Part shown: positions 20,977-32,379 of the stretch, one piece after another
Position numbering within the stretch: position 1 is the first letter of the stretch
Layout: every line of letters begins with the position of its first letter
DNA from: Euphorbia lathyris
Taxonomy: Eukaryota; Streptophyta; Magnoliopsida; Malpighiales; Euphorbiaceae
Length of the DNA: 64,000 nucleotides
NCBI RefSeq assembly: GCF_963576675.1
Contig: NC_088917.1
Location: 74,758,610 to 74,822,609, forward strand
Direction of reading: 5' to 3'
Notes under the pieces: model-generated
Database searches by the model: none
Told to the model about the DNA's origin: nothing
Seen by the model: the letters and a program-made list of their open reading frames with translations, nothing else
Translations under genes and position numbers: made by a program

Positions 20977-22718
20977 TCCCTGAGGGATTATCAATCACCA
21001 AACCTCCCCTATTCTTTGGGTCAAATTATACATTCTGGAAGAATAGGATGAAGAATTTTATTCAAGCCACAAACATGAGTGCATGGCTTGGAATTGTTCA
21101 AGGTCCACATGTGCCATACAAAACTGTTAACGATGAGAAAATTGTTAAGAGTGAGGCTGAGTGGATATAGGATGACCTCAGAAAATTACAAAATAATGGT
21201 TCGGCTATAAATATGCTTCACTGTGCGTTAGATGCTGCAGAATACAATAAGATTTCAGGTTGTGAGTCGGCACAAGAGATTTGGAAGAAGCTTGAAGTAA
21301 CCTATGAAGGCACAAGCAAAGTTAAGGAGTCTAAAGTTAATCAACATATGAGACTCTATGAGCTGTTCGAGATGAATGAAAATGAAGACATCTAAGAAAT
21401 GAACGCAAGGTTCACCAACATCATAAACGAGCTCAAAAGGCTGGGAAAGAACTTCACTGAAGAAGAACAGGTGAAGAAAATCCTGAGAAGTCTGCCCAAG
21501 AGCTGGCAAGCAAAGAAGACAGCTGTAGAAAAAGCTCAAGACTTGACTACCTATAAATATGACGAGCTGATCGGATCTCTGCTGACCCATGAAATCTCTA
21601 TGAAAAACTTTGAAGCTAAAGAGAAAGAAAAGTCAGAAGACAAGAAACAAAAGTCACTTGTCATGAAAGCTGACTCGACTGAACCTGAGTCAACAGATGA
21701 TGAAGAAATGGCTATGTTCACCAGAAAGATGAAGAAGCTGTTCAGGAGAAATGATAGAAACGGCAAAAGGTCATTTAGAAGAAATGACAAATACAAAGCT
21801 GAGTCAAGTAATAAGTACAAAAAGGACAGCTCGAAGTCTGTCACATGTTTTGAGTGTCATCAAACTGGGCACATCAAATCAAGCTGTCCCAACCTCAAGA
21901 AAGAGAAGAAGGGAAGCAAAAAGGCTATGGTAGCCACATGGAGTGACAGTGATGAATCAACATCATCTGAAGCTGAGCAAAATGAAACTGCCAACATATG
22001 TTTTATGGCAGATGATGGAGCTGACCAGTCCCAATCTGAGCAAGCTGACCTCTCTGATGAAACTGACTAGGAGGATCATAACAATGAGGTAACATCCTTA
22101 CTTTTTCTTAGAAACGAAATGGTAAATGCCCTGAGTGACTTATATACTCTAACTAAGAAGTGTAACAAAAAGATTAAGGCACTTAGCAGGCGCTGTGATG
22201 AGATTGAAGAGGTCAGGCTGAGTGATCTTCGATATCTTCTCCAGGACAACTCTGACTTGCATACCAACATGCAAATCATACATAAGTTTGTCACGGAGGT
22301 CCAATCTGAGTCAAAGAAACTTAGAGAGGATGTCACAACGTTACAGGGTCAAGTGAAAGGCTCAAATAAAAATAAACCCCATGCTGAGTACGCAAGTACT
22401 AGTCAGCATAAGAAATTCACTCAATGTGAGTGTTGTGGAAAAAGGGGACACACAAAGGATGTGTGTTGGCATAACAAGCGAATTGTCCAATGTGATTTTT
22501 GCGGAAGAAAAGGGCATACCACAAAAGTATGTTGGCATGCCCAACACAATAATGCTGACCATACGCAGTTCAACCCTCAAAGGGTACCATTTTGTGACTT
22601 CTGTGGCAAGCCAGGCCACACCAAAAAAGTATGCCGTCACAAGCTAAAATATGATTTTGCACCTGTTTACAGTAACAAGAAAGGACCCAAAAAGAATTAG
22701 GTACCTAAAAATGAATAG
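20977..22718 (+). pseudogene. gag: gag of the outer Sirevirus, with four zinc knuckles and several stops
   Basis: The frame continues the start at 13137. The capsid region has FFGSNYTFWKNRMKNF, then SAQEIWKKLEVTYEG, then NELKRLGKNF...ILRSLPKSW. A first CCHC knuckle (CFECHQTGHIKSSC) is near 21845. Three more follow in a row between about 22425 and 22635 (CECCGKRGHTKDVC, CDFCGRKGHTTKVC, CDFCGKPGHTKKVC). In-frame stops occur near 21169, 21393, 22068, 22698 and 22716, with no frameshift. Most stops are TAG and fit CAG or TGG ancestors, that is C-to-T or G-to-A changes. In an intact element gag and pol would be one polyprotein here. Confidence 0.88.
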
Positions 22719-25700
22719 TTTGAAATGCAGGTCAGCTTGACATGCGTAGAGAAGTCAAAACTTTGGTATATAGACAGCGCATGCTCAAGGCACATGACAG
22801 GTGATGAAACCCAGTTCATCACACTAGAGCTTAAACGAGGTGGAAGTGTAAGCTTTGGAGACAACAAAAAGGGTAAGATAGTCGGCTCAGGTACTATCGG
22901 AGGTAACCCAACCATAGAGTCTGTCTCCTTAATTAAAGGTCTCAAATACAATCTGCTGAGTGTAGCTCAGCTTTGCAAGAGTGGCAAAAAGGTTGTATTT
23001 GATGATTCTAAGTGTCAAATACTCGAGGGAAATACAAATGAATTGATTTTAACTGCCCCTTGTGTAGAAAATGTAAACATGTTAAACTTAGAAAAACAGT
23101 TTTCTAAAAATATATGCTTGGTATCTAAAGAGGATAACTCCTGGCTATGGCATAGACGACTTGGGCATGTCAGCATGGACCTTCTTGCCAAATTAGCTAG
23201 AAAGCAATTAGTTGAGGGATTACCCAAATTAAAATTTGAAAAAGATCAATTATGTAAAGCTTGTCAGCAAGGCAAACAAACTAAAAAGTCATTTCATAGC
23301 AAAAACATTGTCTCAACCAAGAGACCATTGGAATTGCTACACTTGGATCTTTTCGGACCTATCCAGCCACTCAGCTTGGGAGGTAAGAAATTTTCCTTGG
23401 TCATTGTAGATGATTTCTCTCGGTACACTTGGATCATCTTGCTGAGTAGCAAGGATGAAACTTTTGAGATGTTTACCACATTGATTAAAAAGCTTGAAAA
23501 TGACAAAGACCTAAGAGTAGCTCACATTAGAAGTGACAATGGTGGAGAATTCAAAAACCAACAGTTTGATGAATTTTGTGAAACCTGTGGTATTGACCAC
23601 AATTTCTCCGTTCCTAGAACACCTCAACAAAATGGGGTTGTTGAAAGGAAAAATAGAACTATTGTCAAAATAGCCAGGACAATGTTGAGTGAAAATAGGC
23701 TTCCAAAGTACTTCTGGGGTGAAGCTGTTCACACGGCATGTTACATACTGAATAGGGCTCTAGTTAGACCTATACTTAAGAAAACCCCATATGAGCTTTG
23801 GAAAGGACGAAAGCCCAACATTGGATACTTTCGTGCCTTTGGGTGTAAATGCTTTATACTCAATACAAAAGACAACCTTGCTAAATTTGATGCTAAAGCT
23901 GACGAAGCGATCTTTTTAGGGTACTCAACAAACAGTAAAGCATATAGAGTATTTAATAAAAGAACTCAGATTGTAGAAGAGTCTGTACATGTTGAGTTCG
24001 ATGAAACTGACCCTACAGGTAAGTCAGCTTAGCTCGAAGAAGATGAACCCAGCTCAGCTTTTGTCGATCAATAGGAAGCCTCTAAGTCGTTCATACAAAA
24101 ACTGACCAAAGGTAAGCAAGAAACTGAAATATCATTTGATAACCAATCTATTCCTGTAGAGATTGTAGAAACACCTCTTCCAAACAACTCAACATTGCCC
24201 AAGGAAATAAAAATTCCAAGAGGACATACAGAACATGCCATTCTTGATGCTGCCAACAACAAGTTGATGACCAGAGATCAACTTAGAAAATATCTCGGTA
24301 ATGTTGCCTTCGTTTCAATGCATGAGCCAAAGAACTTTGCCGATGCTGAGCAAGATGAATATTGGATCAATGCCATGCAAGAAGAACTTGACCAATTTGC
24401 CAGAAATGAGGTATGGGATCTAGTACCTAAACCTAGGAATCAAAAGCCCATAGGAACCAAATGGGTCTTTAGAAATAAGCTAGATGAGCATGGAAATGTG
24501 ATTAGAAACAAAGCTCGACTTGTAGCCCAAGGCTATAGTCAGCAAGAAGGTATAGACTATGGAGAAACATTTGCACCTGTTGCTAGGCTAGAAGCTATAC
24601 GTATATTGTGTGCCTATGCTAGTTTCATGAATTTTAAACTATACCAAATGGATGTAAAAAGTGCATTTCTTAATGGCTTTATAAACGAAGAGGTATATGT
24701 TAATCAACCTCCCGAGTTTGAAGATTCAAAGTTTCCAAACCACGTTTATAAACTCAAAAAGGCCTTGTACGGCCTAAAGCAAGCTCCAAGAGCTTGGTAT
24801 GAGAGGTTGACCAACTTCCTGTTGACCAGGAACTATGTCAGGGGAAAAGCTGACACAACCTTGTTTATTAAGAAAAAGGGTAAGCATACCCTACTCGCAC
24901 AAATATATGTAGATGATATAATATTTGGTGCTACTGACGAATCTTTGTGCAAAGAATTTAGCCAACAGATGCAAACTGAGTTTGAAATGTCCATGATGGG
25001 TGAACTCAACTTCTTCCTTGGACTTCAAATCAAGCAAGGTAAGAATGGCATCTTTATAAGTCAGTCTAAGTACACCAAGGAAATGTTAAAGAAATTCAGC
25101 ATGGTAGATTGCAAACCAATATCAACCCCCATGGGTACTGATACTGTCCTATGCAAGGATGAAAAGAGTAAGTCAGTTGATAGTAAACTCTATCGAGGTA
25201 TGATAGGTTCCTTACTCTATCTCACGGCTAGTAGACCTGATATTCAGTACTCAGTATGCTATTGTGCTAGATATCAAGCTGACCCTAGGGAATCTCATCT
25301 AACTGATGTGAAAAGAATTTTTAGATACTTGCAGAGCTCAGTTGATGCAGGTCTATGATATCCAACTTCAAATGACTTCACACTCATTGGATATACTGAT
25401 GCTGACTATGGACGAGATAAGCTAGAACGGAAGAGCACTTCGGGAGGATGTCATTTCCTCGGAAGCTGTCTAGTATCTTGGTTCAGCAAGAAGCAATCAT
25501 CCGTAGCCCTATCTACAACCGAAGTTGAGTACGTGGCTGCTGGAAGCTGTGTTGCACAAGTCCTATGGATAAAGCAACAACTTGAGGATTATGGAGTCAA
25601 AACAAGGACAATAGAGATCAAATGTGACAACAAAAGTGCCATTGATCTATCTAAGAATCCAGTCCAACACAGCAAGATGAAACATGTTAGCATAAGACAT

Positions 25701-25850
25701 CACTTCATCAGAGACCACGTACTGAAAGATGAGATCAAGCTGACCTATATGCCAACAAGCGAACAGCTTGCAGATATCTTTACTAAGCCTTTGGCACGAG
25801 AACAATTTAACATACTAAGAGAAGCAATCGGTATGTCAAATCCACTCTAA
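22719..25850 (+). pseudogene. pol: pol of the outer Sirevirus: protease, integrase, RT, RNase H
   Basis: Order follows Ty1/copia. The protease active site at 22773 reads DSAC where DSGC is usual. Integrase has the H-H-C-C region (HRRLGHVS ... CKACQQGK), then VDDFSRY, DNGGEF and PQQNGVVERKN as the catalytic D-D-E. RT has [25 protein letters not shown] at 24906-24917 and [12 protein letters not shown]; RNase H has GYTDADYGRDK and DNKSAIDLS. Stops in the same frame occur near 24030, 24073 and 25356; the last replaces Trp of GLWYP. Everything else is in one frame, so decay is by point mutation. Confidence 0.92.
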
Positions 25851-26464
25851 ATAAATCTATATGAATCGAATGTTGAATGACTGCCATGTTGAGTGGAACT
25901 ATGAATGATTATGCAAATACCATGCTGAGTAAACTAATGATAAGCATCTACTACTTACTAAGCTTGAAATATAGAAATCACTCTATGCTGAGTTGACATA
26001 TACATGAGTGATTATACTGAGCAGAATACAAGTGTTGTGTAAATATTCTGTGCTGAGTAGATAAACATAATAAGTAATCACCCTATGCTGAGTAATTAGC
26101 TTATGATGAGTCACTAAGAGATAGAAAATCTATCTACATAGAATTAAATACTCAGTATCACAAACGGTTCACTCTCTAGGAAAACTGTGCCAAAGCCCAC
26201 TTGCACCTATGAATGCCAACACGTGTAATAAAAGGAACCTAGGAAAGGCAAACAATTATGAGATGACCCATGCGCCGAAAACGTCATAAATGGCAGAATC
26301 TCTGTCGATTGAATTCCCCAAGATAAAAACGGATAGTTCAAGGGACGATTTAGGTTTCAATAAATAAAGGAAAAATCCCTCTTTATCTTCACTTCACACG
26401 AGATCCTTGGCATTCAGAATCTCTTTCGATTCCAAAATTTCAAAATTACCTAAAATCTCTGAGA
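25851..26464 (+). promoter_or_regulatory. Spacer between pol and the extra ORF of the outer Sirevirus, GCTGAGT-rich, TATA-like box
   Basis: Four exact GCTGAGT motifs plus several one-base variants lie between about 25860 and 26110. ATAAATAA at 26360-26367 is 98 bp before the ATG of the extra ORF, in the same relative place as TATAAATT in the inner copy. No coding sequence is seen. Confidence 0.5.
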
Positions 26465-29239
26465 ATGTCTAACTCCCAGAGCATCTCCGGTGGTAACCCC
26501 GACAAACAACCCACCGATGAAAACCCTAAATCTCTTAGCGCAACTACGAAAAAACGCCCTCAGGCTACCCCAGCGAGCTCCTCTAAACAGAATAAAGTCA
26601 AGGTTAGATCCATGGTGAAGGTTTACTCAAAAGTAAACAAACTTGAGGTCCTCAAGTGTCGTTGGTTCTCATCCAGTTTTGTTACTGCCGAGAAGCCATT
26701 CTGCGAATGGATCGAGAAAAACGAATGGACATGTCTCTTCTCTCTACCTGGAACTTCCTATCCACGACTCATTAGGGAATTCTACTCTGGTCTCATGGTT
26801 GATAAAGATGACGTTGACTATTTGGAAACACATGTCAAAGGTCGCAAGATCGTAATCACTCCATCGTATCTAGCTACCTTACTAAACTTGCCTAACGAAG
26901 GAACAGAGTTTAGGACAACGAAAGAAAAGCTCGACCATGTTAAGGAGTTTTGCAAACCCACAAACTACAAAGGAGAGGTGCCCAGTACCTGTTTGGGACA
27001 ACACCAGAAAATGGCCCATTTTATCCTCACTAACTTCATTTTCCCTAAACTCAACGCAGCTTCATCTGCATCCAACTTTGAGCAGTGCTTTATCTGGCAC
27101 ATGCTAACCTACAATCCACTCAACTTACCTGTGTTTTTGGTTAGTGCTTTTCAACGCGGAGGTAAGAAACTCAAGTTAGGCTCTCTAATCACGAGGATTC
27201 TTGAAGACCACAACATCGAAACGATCAATGAGATTAAAAGCTCAGGATCTGAGATAACAGCTGCACTATTGTTTGGGTTAGTACATAGCCAGCCATTGAA
27301 AGGACTTGAAGAAGTTGAGGGAGAAGAAGAAGGAAACGATGCTGAGCAAGAAACTGCAACTGAGCCAGCATTAGTTGATGTTGTACCAGAAGTTGAACCA
27401 GAGGAAGTCACTGCCGATTCCTCTAAAGGAAAGAATAAAAGGAAGACACTTGCCACCTGTGCCAAGGATATTGACACTGTGCCTAGAAAAAGGACGGGTA
27501 TGACCAGAGGAAATAATGCTGATGCCGACCTACCTCAGGCTACTCCTGAGTCAACCGGGACAAGGCAAGGGCAAACTGAGCCCGAGGAAGAAAGTAAAGA
27601 ATCCCCAGAACTGCCTCTGATAAGGAAAAAGAAGTGTTTTGCCTTAAAACCTGTTGAAGCTGATCAAGTTGTGACACCCAAATCTCACTGTACTCAGGAT
27701 ATTGGGATTGATCTTGAAAAAACTCCAGCGGAGCAAGCTGATGAAGAAGAAAACGAAAGTCAGGATGCTACTCAGCTTAATGCTAAAGAACTTGATCATA
27801 CTGAGCAGGACAACATTGAGCAGGTACATGAAACTGAGGTTGAGGACGTAGATGTTCACACTGATCCGTCACCGCCAAAAACCAAGGCCCTCAGAAGACT
27901 TAAAAAGAAGGCTGTCAAACCTCTTCTCATTGATCTCTTGGGAGATTCTCCTTCTTTAGAGCCAACCACGGATCCCTCCACTATCCAGTTTGAGTACTTT
28001 TCTCATCACATTGAGTCTCCTCCCAAGGATTTGGAGCAAAATCAAGCCACTGTTACTCACACTGAGGAACATGCCAAGACTCTTTCCAATCCAAACCCTG
28101 CCGAGCAAGAGCTAGAAGACCCAGCGACTCAATATGAGGAACCAGTTATGGATCGACCTGTTCAAACTCCACATCCTGATCAAGACCCAATTGTTCAAGC
28201 TAGTAAGCAACCAACTCCACCACCAACCAGCTCCACCACCATTCTTGTGTCTAAACCAACTTCAGATGAGCAACAAGCACATTCTCAAGCAACTCAGTCT
28301 GGCCGTCGCATCCTAGAAACGGCCCAATCTCTTCACCAGGAGTTCACCACTTCTGATGCTGTTAGGTCTGCTAATCCTGAGTCATCGCCTATCCCTGCCA
28401 TCACTCAACTTCTCACAGAAATTAAGGGGCTCAAGGATCTCATCAGCATTATGACAACTGTCCAATCGCAGCAGCCTACACAAGAGCACATTGCCAAGAT
28501 GACTGAGCTCTTCATGCTCATGATCAATCACATGAATTCTCTTGAAGAAAAAATTCACAATCTCTCTGTCCCTACTCCTGGCTATGCAACTACGGCCGAG
28601 TTGAATCAACAGTTTGCCAATCTAAGAGCAGATATGCCCAACTTTAGGGCACCGGCCAATCCTGAGTATGCCACATCTGCTGAGTTGCAGGAATGCTTTA
28701 CCAAGCTGACTGCTGATCTCACATGTACTCGTGAACTCATTTCCTCCACTTCGCAGTGTCAAATTGACCAACTCAGTGAAGCTGTGAGTCTTCTTAGTGT
28801 CAACAAAGCTCATATGGAGGTTGACCCAATATGTGACAGATTTTCACAAGGCACTCTATAGGCCATTCGCTCTGACAATGCTCAACGCATCTTCTATGAC
28901 TCTGCCCTCCTGAAGATGTATCATCAATCCTTTGCTCAGATAACCAGCTCCCTTACGTGGCTTAGCAAATCCCATGAATGTATCATCAACCTGATCACTG
29001 GTTCTATCCCTGTACCTCGAAACGTTCGGGATGATTGTATTCCTGTCATAGATGGGTTGAGTGAGAGCACGAAGCGTTTAAAACGTTATTCCAATGTTCT
29101 ATCCTCAGCTGCACGAAATGACACCTTTGTCTATAAAGGTAATGCTGGAAAAACGGGGGAGAGACCTCAAGATGGAACTCCAAAAGAGACAGGTGCATCT
29201 GGAAGCAAAGTGAAAGGAAAAGGTAAGGCTATACAGTGA
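26465..29239 (+). pseudogene. Extra ORF after pol of the outer Sirevirus, one internal stop
   Basis: ATG 26465 to stop 29237-29239, with a single in-frame TAG at 28859-28861 (CAG is the likely ancestor). Residues about 10-50 are basic and disordered. A globular domain spans about 60-270, with CEWIEKNEW, LIREFYSGL, HVKGRKIVI, NFEQCFIWHML and LGSLITRIL. Then comes a long acidic Glu/Pro/Thr-rich linker (about 275-620) and a helical region with coiled-coil character (about 625-880). A basic Lys/Gly tail closes it. There is no signal peptide or membrane segment. Conserved landmarks match the ORFs after pol in the Athila-like element. Function is unknown; a nucleic-acid or particle-associated role is my guess from composition. 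Confidence 0.85.
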
Positions 29240-29730
29240 GACCTTAGAGCAAGCAAGACAAGAAGAAAAGGTTAAGGCTAGTGCTTCAAGCACAAGTGAA
29301 ACCTAAAGTTTTTTTTTGTTGTTTAAAAATCTATTTGGTAGGCACAAGTCTTTTATATGTATGCTGTGTTTTTGTTTTGTGTATTTCAATGAATTGTTCC
29401 GTTTTTTTTTCGAATGTCTTACCTAACAAAACTCATAAGCAAAATTGAACAAACCGATACTCAGCATTTAGTTATCAATGAATAAATCAAACTGAGTATT
29501 CAAGCATTTATAAAAGCTGACCGAGACTCAAAATAAACTAGAACTAAATCCAGTCAGTCACACAATCCTGAGTCTATCTCAAAACTAAACCCTGGAAAGC
29601 TCCAATGGTAAATTAACATATGCAACCCTTACGGGGGAGAAGGTTCATTATGAAAAACAATTCAATCATGGGGAAGTTCATAACTGAGTTCCATAATTAT
29701 GTATTTTGCCAACATCAAAATGGGGGAGTT
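29240..29730 (+). other. 3' untranslated region of the outer Sirevirus with repeated polypurine tracts
   Basis: Tracts ACGGGGGAGAAGG (near 29631), ATGGGGAAG (near 29670) and AATGGGGGAGTT (ending 29730) are spaced as in the inner copy. The last abuts the 3' LTR. Confidence 0.72.
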
Positions 29731-31076
29731 TGTTGAAACACCTTTCCACAAGATTTTGATTTGACAAAAATCATCCATGACTAAGTGGCAATTAAATTTA
29801 AGTGCTTTGATTTAATTGTACTAATCTGTTTGTTCAATGTTGAGTACAAATATATATAAAAGATAAGAACAGGACAGAGTCAGCATAAGGTGAACAGAAC
29901 AAACTAAGTAAATGAAGGTCAACATGGAAATATAAAACATAAAGAACGGTGCTGACTTAAGAGGAACTCAGCATCAAATTTATGAAAGACAAAGAACAAT
30001 GCTGAGTAAAACCACAGGATAGCACGAAAGATCTGTCTACTAAAAAGACAATAATTACCGCCCCTCTGAACCAATAATTGAATCCTTGGAAATACGCAGA
30101 AGACACATTCCGAGATGTATGGGTCATTGGATTATTGGTAAAAGACAACTGGCACAAAAAGACAAGCCAGACGTAAGAAGACAAACCTGACGCCTGAAGA
30201 AAATAGAGGAAGGGAATGGCGGTACAGTCTGAAGCTGACCAGAATCTGTCCCCTAAAAGAGCCGTTTTGGTGTTAATGGCTAAGACATTTCAAATGATCA
30301 AATCTACAGATTTCCTTCTATAAAAGGACAATCAAGAACCTTGGATTATCACCGAAGTATCAAAAGAAAAATACAAGAGAGAAAATCTTCAAAGCACTCA
30401 AATACAAAAAGATCTTACACCAAATTTTCTATTCTCTGTGTAAATGCTAGATTGATTGTAATCATCTAAAGTGTTCTTTAGTTAAAGAAGAACAAGTCTG
30501 TGATCAATAGGATTATTGAGAGTGTTGAGGTGAGTGCTGGGTTGTAAGCATTCAGTGGTAGAGAAATCTAGGTGCTGGGTTGTAGCACTTAGTAGGAGTT
30601 GAGTAGACGAATAGAGGAAGGTAATCTTGCATATTCAACTGCCTTGTAATTGGTTTGTGCTCTACCGTTAAAGAGCTCAGTATTGGATTCAAAAAGCCCG
30701 GAGGACTCTAGGGACTGGACGTATGCAGAGAGGCCGAACCAGGATAAGCGATGCTGAGTAATCTCTAAACTCTCTATTATATTGCATGTGTTGTCTGTTT
30801 TATTTACTCATCATATCAATTGCCTAAGCTGACCTTGAGTAAATAAGTGGTGCTGAGTTAGAAGCTGACCTCCAAGAGTGTCAATTCCTAACTTATAAGA
30901 AAACGACTTTAGTCAGCATCTGACTATAAGCCGACTTGAAACAAATCTCACCAAGCTGACTAAATGTGAAGCTGAGTTGACAAACTCTTAAAATAACTTC
31001 AAGTCAGCATAACTAAACGCGAAAAAGTTATATTAGTTCCTAACCCCCCCTTGGAACTAATCACTAGGGACCAACA
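29731..31076 (+). repeat. 3' LTR of the outer Sirevirus
   Basis: 1346 bp, TGTTGAAACACC to GGGACCAACA, with TATAAAAG at 30319-30326. The terminal hairpin has arms at 31032-31040 and 31053-31061 and a C7 run in the loop. It shares termini but diverges clearly in the middle from the inner LTR, so the two elements are different subfamilies. The right flank begins with GATAT (31077-31081), the expected target duplication. Confidence 0.92.
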
Positions 31077-31741
31077 GATATATATTACATTTTTGTTTCT
31101 TCAATTGTTTTATTGCTTTAATCTTTGTCTTACGCTTTGTCTGATTGGTTTAACTCATTCGATAATCCCAAAATTAAGTTGGCACATATTGCGAGCTGAA
31201 TCTGAACTAGTCAGTGCCTATAGGATTGACGACCCTATGGAAGATTAAGCCCAAATTGCTGAGCCTTAGAGCTAGTTTCGGCTTTACAAGGGAATCACGA
31301 ACTAGGGACCTCAGGAGGATATGTAGGGTTAATCGCCTCGGACACAAGTGACTTAGATTAGGTTTTAATTCCGCTGTCTAAACAATCTATTTTCATTATC
31401 ATCGTATCCCCTCATGTTCCTTCGGATAATTGCATTGGTAAAAGATCACTTAGGAGTAGTTTAACTTAATTAGGGGTAGAATAACTTAATTAGGCGTAGG
31501 ATAACTTAGTTAGAATTAGATAACTTAGCTAGGAATAGTATAATTCAACCTAGGAGTAGATTAACTCAAGAAAAACCAAACTCAAAACCCCCAAAGCCTA
31601 GATAACACCTGAGACCAAGTAGCTCGATACTTGCAGAAATAAATCCTGTGGACGATACCTGGACTTATCCAGAATTTTATTACTTGATAACGATGGGGCA
31701 CACTTATCCCTTAGTGAGTCTTCTTAACGGAAGACCCATCA
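31077..31741 (+). repeat. 3' part of the 5' LTR of element E
   Basis: Sequence from the copia insertion point to ...GACCCATCA, next to the PBS. It shares layout and short motifs with the D LTR (for example TTGATTGGTTT stretches and the CATCA end). It carries short runs such as TTAGGAGTAG/TTAGGCGTAG repeated at about 31450-31560. Confidence 0.75.
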
Positions 31742-31747
31742 AGTTTT

Positions 31748-31765
31748 TGGCGTCGTTGCCGGGGA
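31748..31765 (+). other. Primer-binding site complementary to tRNA-Asp (element E)
   Basis: TGGCGTCGTTGCCGGGGA, one mismatch from the canonical form at 61477. Typical of Athila and Tat relatives. Confidence 0.9.
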
Positions 31766-31819
31766 TTTATTTCTTCTGCAATATCGAACCAAAGGTTGAT
31801 TTGTTAGTTTAGGCATTCG

Positions 31820-32240
31820 TTGTGAATACCCTTGTTTATATCGTTATATCGTTTATACTTGTTTATACATATACCTGTTTATACATATACCTGTTTATAT
31901 ACAATTCGTTTGTAAATATTCTTTGTCTATATACTTATACTTTTTCATATTCATACTTATATATCCAAATACTTGTTTATTCGTTTATACCTCAGTATAT
32001 ATGACCTTTCTGTACTTGTTTATATCTACCGTGTTTTCTCACGACACGCGTAGTTGTTCATACCTATTCTTATTTATACTTGTTTATACAAACGTATATT
32101 TATACTTGTCGAATTCATCTATACTTGTCTGTCTATGCTTGTTTATACCTTTTATACTTGTTCATTCTTATATTTATATTTGTTCATATTCTGATTCATA
32201 CTTATACATACTTGTTTATCTTTACTAGTTTGTACCATGT
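31820..32240 (+). repeat. Degenerate TTATACTTGTT repeat in the leader of element E
   Basis: Dozens of imperfect copies of TATACTTGTTTATAC-like words fill about 420 bp of leader. Open frames over it are translations of this low-complexity DNA. At 32367-32376 TTTCTTCTCAG resembles a splice acceptor just before the gag ATG. Confidence 0.75.
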
Positions 32241-32379
32241 ACAGCAATCTATATTTGTCAATATGAACCAATAAGAATACTTGTATAAAACTGTGCGACC
32301 CTATATGATGTGTACACTTTTCTTTCATAGGAAAAATTTCTGCTTTTATTTATTTCTTGTATTTATTTCTTCTCAGCAT

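Larger units (their letters stand above)
13002..31076 (+). mobile_element. Outer Sirevirus-like Ty1/copia retrotransposon, carrying two nested insertions
   Basis: The element contains a 73-bp remnant of its 5' LTR, a tRNA-iMet PBS, gag, pol in copia order (protease, integrase, RT, RNase H), an extra ORF after pol, repeated polypurine tracts and a 3' LTR. The right flank begins GATAT at 31077. RT motifs, the extra ORF and repeated polypurine tracts fit the Sirevirus genus. A second Sirevirus sits in the gag start (13189-20971) and the Ogre-like element cuts the 5' LTR. It is itself inserted in the 5' LTR of gypsy element E. Removing the inner insertion plus one duplication copy (7788 bp, a multiple of 3) restores the gag frame. 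Confidence 0.92.

Noticed and set aside
26465..29239. Retroviral envelope gene after Sirevirus pol
   Set aside because: No signal peptide, no membrane helix and no cleavage site are visible; the protein matches the plant-transposon-protein type instead.
31822..32274. Tyr/Leu/Ile-rich open frames resembling membrane proteins
   Set aside because: They are translations of the TTATACTTG repeat in the element E leader.
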